Virus record (IMG/VR): IMGVR_UViG_3300010354_000782 | Location: 1-21,874 of that record | Source: a virus | DNA: 21,874 nucleotides | Reading direction: 5' to 3' (one strand) | Part shown: positions 16,810 through 21,874 of the stretch, piece by piece | How the letters are laid out: the number at the start of each line of letters is the position of its first letter | Position numbering within the stretch: the first letter of the stretch is position 1 | Position numbers and translations under genes: made by a program | Notes under the pieces: model-generated | What the model was told of the DNA's origin: nothing | The model's input: only the letters and a program-made list of their open reading frames with translations | Database searches by the model: none

Positions 16810-16983
16810 TTATTGTTTTTGCTGTTGTTTTTGCCTTTCTTCTTCTAGATGCTGCTCTAGTAACATAACATAAACGTCACGTTCCCAAGGCATCATATTT
16901 TCAATTTCGGTCAATGAATATTTATGATACTGCATCAAAGCAAAATTCAACTTATAATAATTCTCAAGGTCCATATGGACCAT
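16810..16983 (-). CDS. gp51/T-domain-like small ORF; possible -1 frameshift extension of gp26 (57 aa)
   Basis: This short ORF starts at the ATG at 16983, 2 bases after the gp26 TAG. It ends with TAA at 16810, directly before the ATG of the 954-aa gene. The product is MVHMDLENYYKLNFALMQYH, then KYSLTEIENMMPWERDVYVMLLEQHLEEE and a Gln/Lys tail. The W-E-R-D-V-Y followed by an acidic helix resembles the small second part of phage tail assembly chaperones (lambda T-type; the place of gp51 in T4-like phages). There is no good SD before either ATG (16983 or 16974). The same frame is open upstream through CGC-GTA-GCA to a slippery T TTT TTC in gp26. It may therefore be made mainly as a fusion of about 298 residues. 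Either way it is real coding sequence, as it fills the gap exactly. Confidence 0.7.
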   Translation of the reverse strand: MVHMDLENYYKLNFALMQYHKYSLTEIENMMPWERDVYVMLLEQHLEEERQKQQQKQ

Positions 16984-17012
16984 TGCTACGCGAAAAAACT
17001 TGATAGCCCTTC
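16968..17012 (-). promoter_or_regulatory. Candidate programmed -1 frameshift cassette
   Basis: On the minus strand, in order: SD-like GAAGGG (17012-17007); 8 bases; slippery T TTT TTC (16998-16992) in the gp26 frame; 10 bases containing the gp26 TAG; then hairpin GGTCC-ATAT-GGACC (16981-16968). All three elements match the known dnaX-type arrangement. The -1 frame after the slip reads CGC GTA GCA ATG and continues through the small ORF. Confidence 0.6.
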
Positions 17013-17705
17013 AAGAACAACAGTGCTTTCAACATTTGTATTTGGGTTTGTAATCTTAACTTCATGAGAAAGTTTAGGCATTGTTTCAAAGAACTTTTCA
17101 ATTTGTTTAAATTGTGATGAGTTCATTTGATCTAAGAAATCAACAAGTTCTTTCTTAGTCACATCTGATGAAGACCAAACTTCTTCTGCGTTATAAATCT
17201 TAGCAATACAAGAAACAATCAAATCAAAAGACTGATCCATATTATTTCCAGAAGAGAAATCAAAATTACTCTTAATGAACTGATCTAATGAAGGATATTT
17301 CATTTCCATCATCAAAGTATCATCAATCTTAATTTGATTAGTGTGCTCCTCATTTTTCTTGACTTGGATATCATCTACAGCAATTTTAGTTAATACTGTA
17401 GTCTCACCATCATCTGGACAAATTAAATTAACTTCAATCTCTTCACCAACTGATTTTCCGCGAATGTTAAGGAACAAATATTCAATATCGAATGTAGGTA
17501 GAGTCTCAACTTTAATTCCTTTTGATTGAATGCAATTTTTAATAACGGTTTTGATTGCATTAGTAACTTCTTTTGTATTCTCACTTTCAAGGGCAAGAAC
17601 AAGAAGTTTTTCTTCTCTTACTAAAAATGGTCTATATCTAATCGATTCTCCAGTTGATGGCAATTCCAACTCATAAGTTGGTGTAGAAATCTTTGGTAAA
17701 GGCAT
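16986..17705 (-). CDS. gp26: gp26-like baseplate hub assembly protein / tail chaperone
   Basis: The 239-aa protein begins MPLPKISTPTYELELPSTGE, has IRYRPFLVREEKLLVLALES near residues 22-41, and ISCIAKIYNAEEVW-like and DFLDQMNSSQFKQIEKFFETMP segments in the C-half. This is the pattern of the T4 gp26 baseplate protein family. In T4 gp26 is needed to build the hub and is not clearly a structural part. The ATG at 17705 follows AGGAG at 17709-17713. A late-promoter-like AATAAATA lies 26 bases further up. It ends EGLSSFFA-TAG, with a slippery T-run just before the stop. The gene order gp26, small ORF, giant hydrophobic proteins mirrors the chaperone/tape-measure order of other tailed phages. Confidence 0.85.
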   Translation of the reverse strand: MPLPKISTPTYELELPSTGESIRYRPFLVREEKLLVLALESENTKEVTNAIKTVIKNCIQSKGIKVETLPTFDIEYLFLNIRGKSVGEEIEVNLICPDDGETTVLTKIAVDDIQVKKNEEHTNQIKIDDTLMMEMKYPSLDQFIKSNFDFSSGNNMDQSFDLIVSCIAKIYNAEEVWSSSDVTKKELVDFLDQMNSSQFKQIEKFFETMPKLSHEVKITNPNTNVESTVVLEGLSSFFA

Positions 17706-17730
17706 AATCTCCTATACAATTCAGGTGTTT

Positions 17731-17738
17731 TATTTATT
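17731..17738 (-). promoter_or_regulatory. Late-promoter-like AATAAATA before gp26
   Basis: The minus strand reads AATAAATA, 7 of 8 matches to the T4 late box TATAAATA, overlapping the gp54 stop. It lies 25 bases upstream of the gp26 ATG, a suitable distance. In AT-rich DNA such a match can occur by chance. Confidence 0.4.
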
Positions 17739-18639
17739 ACGCAATCCCAGAGGTTCCGGGAGGTCCAAAATCACCAACTGGTGCGTTAGTAGCATTTGGT
17801 GCAAAAGAGTCATAAGTAAATGTGTTTGGTAAATTTCTTAAACTATCATTAAAATATTGAGTTCCGTCCAATGCTGTTGCTGTAGTATATAACTCAGGAA
17901 CTCCTGGAGTAAATGGATAAGAAGGATTTAAAGCACCTCCATTTATTGCAGCTTGTCCTGCAGTATCTCCTATAATAGGAGGTTTTCTAGTTGTATTTTG
18001 ATAAGAAGCACTAAACCTATTATCCATTACATACCTAATGTAAGAAAAAGAAACAGTAACTTTCAATAAATCACTTGCATCATAAGATATTGGAGTCGAA
18101 ACTATATTAATTGGAAATGCTTGAATAAATTGATATGAAAGTGTAGGTCTAGAAGAAGTTTTACTTACATCTTTTTCAAATTTAATAAGATGAATATCAC
18201 TCTTATATCTTTTTGGATATTGCATTCTATAAAACGTCGCAGGATTTTTATACTGCTCTGATGTAAAATATTCCCCTTCACCGACAATAAAATTAATCCA
18301 TCCCTGGAAATATTTAATAACTGCATATTCATGATCGACATAAAAAGTCAAATCAATCGTATCATCGTAAATTCTACGATACACCATTTTTTCAGTGGAT
18401 CCATGATAATCATTATTAACTTCGTGTGTTGCCAAACTAGATCCAGGAAGACTTGCTTCACAACAAGCAAGATTAATCATTTCCTTATGCCTTACTTGAC
18501 TAACTCCCCTACTAGAAACAAAAGAATTTACGGAGGGGTTTGTCAATACTTCTACCATATAAACAGAAGTCTGCGCCGGACGCATCAATTTCTGTTTAAT
18601 TTCCGAAACCTTATAATGCTTTGCTACAGCTCCTGCCAT
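17737..18639 (-). CDS. gp54: gp54 baseplate tail tube initiator
   Basis: I choose the ATG at 18639 (MAGAVAKHYKVSEIKQKLM...), giving 300 aa, close to T4 gp54 (320 aa). A longer frame from 18753 adds 38 residues (DLLYIFEDFVDEIF...) but would run across the divergent promoter region and the start of gp4 on the other strand. Matches to the T4 tube-like fold include TFYVDHEYAVIKYFQGWINFIVG and, near residues 190-215, AFPINIVSTPISYDASDLLKVTVSFSYIRYVM. The latter aligns by eye with the T4 gp54 segment PISVSSPELSYDGDNQITTFDVTFAYRVM. The last 80 residues are Pro/Gly/Thr-rich and loop-like. gp54 binds gp48 on the hub and starts tube polymerisation. Here gp54 and gp48 are on opposite strands, separated by gp4. 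Confidence 0.82.
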   Translation of the reverse strand: MAGAVAKHYKVSEIKQKLMRPAQTSVYMVEVLTNPSVNSFVSSRGVSQVRHKEMINLACCEASLPGSSLATHEVNNDYHGSTEKMVYRRIYDDTIDLTFYVDHEYAVIKYFQGWINFIVGEGEYFTSEQYKNPATFYRMQYPKRYKSDIHLIKFEKDVSKTSSRPTLSYQFIQAFPINIVSTPISYDASDLLKVTVSFSYIRYVMDNRFSASYQNTTRKPPIIGDTAGQAAINGGALNPSYPFTPGVPELYTTATALDGTQYFNDSLRNLPNTFTYDSFAPNATNAPVGDFGPPGTSGIA

Positions 18640-18642
18640 TAG

Positions 18643-18650
18643 GATAAATA
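18643..18650 (+). promoter_or_regulatory. Late-promoter-like GATAAATA before gp4
   Basis: GATAAATA lies 28 bases before the gp4 ATG, in the 38-base gap between the divergent gp54 and gp4 starts. It matches 7 of 8 bases of the T4 late box. It would start a transcript about 10-15 bases before the ATG. Confidence 0.5.
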
Positions 18651-18677
18651 TTTTATTATATATTATGTAGTCAGGAT

Positions 18678-19133
18678 ATGAGGGATCGAGAAAGTAAATA
18701 TCATCAAGGAAGATTTCATCCACAAAATCCTCAAAAATATAAAGGAGATCCAAGAAATATTATTTACAGAAGTTCTTGGGAACTTCGGTTCATGAGATAC
18801 TGTGATCGAAAGGTAAATATTTTAGAATGGGGTAGTGAAGAATTTTTTATACCTTATGTCGACCCAACAACAAATAAAGTTAGAAGATATTATCCCGATT
18901 TCATTATCAAAGTTCAAGAGCAAAATGGATTGATTAAAAAATATTTAATTGAAGTCAAACCAAAAAAACAAACTAGGCCACCTGTTCGTTCTCCAAAAAA
19001 ACAAAATAAAACTTATATAACTGAAGCACTAACTTATGAAAAAAATGTTGCTAAATGGAGAGCAGCAAAAGAATGGTGTGATGATAGAAGAATAGAATTC
19101 AGAATTATCACAGAAGACGAATTAGGTCTATAA
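18678..19133 (+). CDS. gp4: gp4 head completion protein (nuclease fold)
   Basis: The 151-aa product matches T4 gp4 (150 aa) over nearly all its length: KYKGDPRNIIYRSSWELRFMRY, ILEWGSEEFFIPY, RRYYPDFIIKV, YLIEVKPKKQTRPPV and KWRAAKEWCDDRRIEFRIITEDEL. T4 gp4 joins filled heads to tails (head completion) and belongs to a nuclease-like family. The PD-(D/E)xK-type residues are present: E35 in the SSWE helix, D74 in YPDF, and E92-V-K94. The catalytic potential therefore seems intact. The ATG at 18678 has AGGA close upstream. The stop overlaps a perfect TATAAATA late box for gp48. A small head gene between divergent tail-tube genes is an economical late module. Confidence 0.93.
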   Translation: MRDRESKYHQGRFHPQNPQKYKGDPRNIIYRSSWELRFMRYCDRKVNILEWGSEEFFIPYVDPTTNKVRRYYPDFIIKVQEQNGLIKKYLIEVKPKKQTRPPVRSPKKQNKTYITEALTYEKNVAKWRAAKEWCDDRRIEFRIITEDELGL

Positions 19134-19136
19134 ATA
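19129..19136 (+). promoter_or_regulatory. Perfect T4-type late promoter TATAAATA
   Basis: An exact TATAAATA overlaps the last codons of gp4 (stop at 19131-19133). It would drive gp48-gp53 with a leader of about 75-80 bases before the ATG at 19223. It is the best late box in the window. Confidence 0.75.
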
Positions 19137-19142
19137 TACATA

Positions 19143-19193
19143 AAGAACTTTATCGTCAAAATGTTAATAAGGAATAAATCACATAAAGTTCTT
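19143..19193 (+). repeat. 11-base perfect inverted repeat in the gp48 leader
   Basis: aagaactttat (19143-19153) and ataaagttctt (19183-19193) are exact reverse complements around a 29-base AT-rich loop. It starts about 7 bases after the late box, near the expected transcript start. A second weaker stem follows: AAAC-CCC at 19194-19200 with GGG-(AGA)-GTTT at 19210-19219, which overlaps the gp48 ribosome site. The first stem has no U-run, so it is more likely a leader structure or protein site than a terminator. Confidence 0.65.
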
Positions 19194-19208
19194 AAACCCC
19201 TTGCGCGT

Positions 19209-19216
19209 AGGGAGAG
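19209..19216 (+). promoter_or_regulatory. Shine-Dalgarno of gp48
   Basis: AGGGAGAG, with GGAG 8 bases before the ATG at 19223, decides this start. Part of it can pair with AAACCCC upstream. Confidence 0.75.
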
Positions 19217-19222
19217 TTTCTG

Positions 19223-20623
19223 ATGGCAACACCAACATATGGAACAAGAGATGGAACAAGATTTGCAGTAAATGGAGTTCAATACTATACTCTAATTGAT
19301 TCTTCAGGTCCAACTAGAGGACAAATAACAATAAAAAGTCCAACTGCTCTCGGAAGTCTTCCAGGGGCGGGTGCTGCCCAAGATAGAACAGTTGGTGTAA
19401 TTCCATTAGATAATGCATTTCGCCCAACACCTGGAAGTGCAACTACGGCTGAAACAGCATATTTTTCGAGTGCTGCTGGTCAAAAAGCAACAAAAAATCA
19501 AGCAGTTGTTACCGCACAAAAAGCTGGGGCCCCAGATGCCCAGCAATTAATATTTCCAAATACTGCAGCAGCTCCAGCAGCTCCAGCAGCTCCAGCAGCT
19601 CCAAATAATGGAGCAGATCCAGCAGCACAAAATAACGGCAACGCTACTTATGATGCAAATACCAATCCATTTGGAGAAGCAGCAAAAAGATTGAACAATT
19701 ATGATAGAGGAGATCTTCTTGTTTACCCTTTAAATAGGCAAGGTATTGGTGGAGATTACATTCAATTTGAAATTAAATCATATAAAAAATCTGGATTAGC
19801 ACCAGCTGGAACGCAAGGATCAGGACGTTTTAGTGTTGCTTTAACTGGAATGGAAGATAGAAAATCAGAAACATTAGCAACTATTTGCCTTCCAATTCAA
19901 TCCGGAATTGTTGACTCAATGGCAGTCGACTGGGGAAGTGGAGAACTAGATCCAATTACTGCAGCATTTGCAAGTGCTGCTTATAATACAATCACTGCAG
20001 CAGGTGCCGCAGGTTCTGGAGATGCAAGTCAGTTTTTTAAGATAATGATGGGCACGAAGGACGATATAGGAAAATCTTTTTCATCGGCTAGTCCAGAATT
20101 AAGAGCAATGCTAGTCAATTATTTTACAGAAAGAGCAGTGAATACAAATGGATTACTTTCAAGAACAATCGGAGGAGCAATAAACAATAACCTTGAATTA
20201 TTATTCAACGGCCCAATGCTCAGAAGTTTTACATTTAACTTTAAACTGACGCCAAGAGAACCAAAAGAAGCAGAGTTGATTAGAGATATTATCAGATACT
20301 TTAAAAAGAGTATGGTTCCAGGTCTTTCAAACTCCAAATTATTCTTATTAGCACCAAATGTATTCAAAATAAGATACATTTACACTGGAAAAGGAGATAG
20401 AGCAGAAAATCATCCATATTTAAATAGAATTAAGGTAGCAGCATTAAGAGATTTTTCTGTTAATTACTCACCAGATGGAAATTATATGACGTATGATGGT
20501 CCAAATGGACTTGGAGCAGGATCAATGACTCAATATGATTTAAGTATGAGTTTTGGAGAGATTGATCCTATCTACGAACCAGATTATGAAAAGGGTGATG
20601 GTAAAACGGGAATGGGATGGTAA
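19223..20623 (+). CDS. gp48: gp48 baseplate tail tube cap
   Basis: The 466-aa protein carries the gp48 C-terminal pattern: LELLFNGPMLRSFTFNFKLTPREPKEAELIRDIIRYFKKSM (about 320-370), FKIRYIYTGKG, and a closing beta segment MTQYDLSMSFGEIDPIYE. T4 gp48 has the same FTWDLTPRS...IIxYF stretch. The N-terminal third (Gly/Thr/Ala-rich, with an APAAPAAP linker at about 115-127) is less conserved and makes it longer than T4 gp48 (364 aa). gp48 forms the hexameric platform above the gp27 hub, on which gp54 and then the tube assemble. It is preceded by a late promoter, a hairpin and a strong SD, and followed after 3 bases by gp53. Confidence 0.85.
   Translation: MATPTYGTRDGTRFAVNGVQYYTLIDSSGPTRGQITIKSPTALGSLPGAGAAQDRTVGVIPLDNAFRPTPGSATTAETAYFSSAAGQKATKNQAVVTAQKAGAPDAQQLIFPNTAAAPAAPAAPAAPNNGADPAAQNNGNATYDANTNPFGEAAKRLNNYDRGDLLVYPLNRQGIGGDYIQFEIKSYKKSGLAPAGTQGSGRFSVALTGMEDRKSETLATICLPIQSGIVDSMAVDWGSGELDPITAAFASAAYNTITAAGAAGSGDASQFFKIMMGTKDDIGKSFSSASPELRAMLVNYFTERAVNTNGLLSRTIGGAINNNLELLFNGPMLRSFTFNFKLTPREPKEAELIRDIIRYFKKSMVPGLSNSKLFLLAPNVFKIRYIYTGKGDRAENHPYLNRIKVAALRDFSVNYSPDGNYMTYDGPNGLGAGSMTQYDLSMSFGEIDPIYEPDYEKGDGKTGMGW
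19568..19603 (+). repeat. 9-base tandem repeat coding Ala-Ala-Pro
   Basis: Four exact gcagctcca units code (A-A-P)4 in the variable N-terminal third of gp48. They form a flexible linker and a likely site of length variation. Confidence 0.9.
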
Positions 20624-20626
20624 AAA

Positions 20627-21298
20627 ATGGCATACTACTTTAGATACATACCAAATTTAGAATATATTAATAGAAATGAATCTCAGGATCAAATATCAAA
20701 TTATACAAGAACAAAAAATTTATTCAAAAGGGGTAAAATTAGAGATGATATTTTTGGAAATCTAATCTTTTTTGAAAAATATAATATCATCGGAGATGAA
20801 AGACCTGATATTATTGCAGAAAAAATTTATGGAGATGCTTCTTTAGATTGGATCGTTCTTTTATCAAATAATATTGTCAATGTGTATGATGAGTGGCCAA
20901 TGTCTCAAGAATCCTTTGACAAATATTTGTTAGAAAAATATAATACTTATGATGTTGTTTATGGTACTCATCATTATGAGACCATAGAAGTTAAAGATAG
21001 TTCTGGAAATATTATTGTTAAATCTGGACTAGTTGTTCCATCATCATTTAGTGTCAGATATTTTGATTATGATTTAGGACAAGATAAGCAACTACTTAAT
21101 ATAACTGTTGCGATTTCCAACTATGATTATGAAGTAAGAATCGAAGAGAAAAAAAGAAACATTTTCTTGCTTAAATCGGATTATGTTCCTGTTGTTATGA
21201 ATGATATGGAAAATATAATGCCATATAAAGAGGGTGGAGATCAATACATTGACCCCACCCTTAAGAGAGTTGATAATATCAGACTTTACGAGAACTAA
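20627..21298 (+). CDS. gp53: gp53 baseplate wedge protein
   Basis: The 223-aa product has the gp53 family signature: RPDIIAEKIYGDASLDWIVLLSNNIVNVYDEWPMSQESFDKYLLEKY (residues about 64-110). In T4 gp53 this reads RPEELANAIYGNPQLYWVLLMCND...YGWITSQE. The N-terminus (YFRYIPNLEYINRNESQDQISNYTRTKNLFKRGKIRDDI) also fits. T4 gp53 closes each wedge and links wedges around the hub. The ATG is 3 bases after gp48, with GGGATGG as a possible SD. The stop at 21296-21298 abuts the stop of gp32 on the other strand with no gap and no visible terminator hairpin. Confidence 0.9.
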   Translation: MAYYFRYIPNLEYINRNESQDQISNYTRTKNLFKRGKIRDDIFGNLIFFEKYNIIGDERPDIIAEKIYGDASLDWIVLLSNNIVNVYDEWPMSQESFDKYLLEKYNTYDVVYGTHHYETIEVKDSSGNIIVKSGLVVPSSFSVRYFDYDLGQDKQLLNITVAISNYDYEVRIEEKKRNIFLLKSDYVPVVMNDMENIMPYKEGGDQYIDPTLKRVDNIRLYEN

Positions 21299-21874
21299 TC
21301 ACTCCTCAGCAAGACGCTTAAAGTAGCTCATTGCATCATCTTCATCCTCATCATCGACAGAAGAAATACGGTTGAGTTCTTCTTTCATACTCTGAGGAAC
21401 TGGAGGAGCAGATTTACTCTTCCGATAAGAAGCTTCAAGTTCTTCCATTACATTCTCTTCAGAAGAACGCTTAGGCATATAAGATTCATACTCTTCCTCT
21501 TCATCAGCGGAAGAAGTCTTAGGAGCAACTTTACCTACACCAAGAACATAGTTCAGGCGCTTCTCAAGTTCTTCATAAGTTTTGAACTGATCTGGAGCAA
21601 TGAGTGCTGAAAGAGAATACTCTTTCTTCCAGATTGCTTCCATTGCATCGTCATCATCAAGAAGAGGACCAGGAGAATCAAACTCGGATTTATCGTAGTT
21701 CCAATAACCTTCAACCTTACGAATTTTCAGGCGGAAGTTTGCTCCACCCCAAAAATCAAACGGGTTGATAGGAGTCTCATCTTCAAATTCTGGTTGCATT
21801 GCATTCAGAATTTTATCAAAGATTTTCTTACCGAACTTAAACAGGAAGACCTTACCTTCGTTCTCAGGGTTGGC
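21299..21874 (-). CDS. gp32: gp32 single-stranded DNA-binding protein, C-terminal part (cut by window edge)
   Basis: The frame is open from the right edge to TGA at 21299, giving 191 residues. It begins ANPENEGKVFLFKFGKKIFDKI, then PEFEDETPINPFDFWGGANFRLKIRKVEGYWNYDKSEF, a hallmark of the gp32 OB-fold core. A Ser/Lys/Pro linker follows, then an acidic tail (SVDDEDEDDAMSYFKRLAEE). That tail is where T4 gp32 contacts replication proteins. The ATG at 21799 is internal and not the true start. Codons here look less AT-rich than in the tail genes, as expected for an abundant early/middle protein. gp32 is a replication gene, so this edge marks the change from the late block to the replication block. 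Confidence 0.93.
   Translation of the reverse strand, partial: ANPENEGKVFLFKFGKKIFDKILNAMQPEFEDETPINPFDFWGGANFRLKIRKVEGYWNYDKSEFDSPGPLLDDDDAMEAIWKKEYSLSALIAPDQFKTYEELEKRLNYVLGVGKVAPKTSSADEEEEYESYMPKRSSEENVMEELEASYRKSKSAPPVPQSMKEELNRISSVDDEDEDDAMSYFKRLAEE

Noticed and set aside
18640-18753. 38-residue N-terminal extension of gp54
   Set aside because: It would cross the divergent promoter gap and overlap gp4. The ATG at 18639 gives the expected gp54 length.
19143-19193. Inverted repeat as a Rho-independent terminator of gp4
   Set aside because: The stem is AT-rich, the loop is 29 bases, and no T-run follows.

Overview
The window is about 22 kb of a tail and baseplate gene cluster from a T4-like myovirus. 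It most resembles the marine cyanophages of Prochlorococcus and Synechococcus; a related marine host such as SAR11 cannot be excluded. The evidence is recognisable T4 homologues (gp4, gp5, gp26, gp27, gp32, gp48, gp53, gp54), AT-rich DNA, tightly packed genes, T4-type late promoter motifs (TATAAATA-like), a 2-oxoglutarate oxygenase gene among the structural genes, and fibre proteins built from GIGT / GIATIG repeats. No tRNA, CRISPR array, integrase or insertion sequence was seen.

Layout. From the divergent point near 18,640-18,677 a long leftward (minus-strand) late block runs to base 1. In transcription order it holds: gp54 (tube initiator); gp26; a 57-codon gp51/T-like ORF that may be fused to gp26 by a -1 frameshift; a 954-aa tape-measure/hub-like protein; a 1524-aa protein with four putative peptidoglycan-cleaving domains; a gp27-like hub; a 71-aa acidic protein; gp5, interrupted by an in-frame TAA; a 194-aa beta-helix spike-like protein; a 262-aa virion protein; a 2OG-Fe(II) oxygenase; an 833-aa repeat-rich fibre-like protein; and the start of a glycine-rich protein cut by the window edge. 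Rightward from the same point are gp4 (head completion), gp48 (tail tube cap) and gp53 (baseplate wedge). At the right edge the 3' part of gp32 (ssDNA-binding protein) converges on gp53 with no gap.

How the genes fit together. gp5, gp27 and the spike-like protein form the central hub and needle. gp48 and gp54 start the tail tube on the hub, and gp53 belongs to the wedge. gp26 and the small ORF sit just before two large hydrophobic proteins, the usual place of tail chaperones before tape-measure proteins. gp5 here has the OB fold but no visible lysozyme domain, and the cell-wall-cleaving activities appear to sit in the 1524-aa protein instead.

Most notable points: (i) a dnaX/lambda-G-T-like frameshift cassette at the gp26 3' end (T TTT TTC, upstream SD-like GAAGGG, downstream GGTCC hairpin); (ii) the TAA splitting gp5 with 67 open, start-less, coding-like codons after it in the same frame; (iii) the four-enzyme 1524-aa protein; (iv) an approximately 18-residue FSD-AL-SGTIYGDP-K motif found three times in the two adjacent giant proteins.
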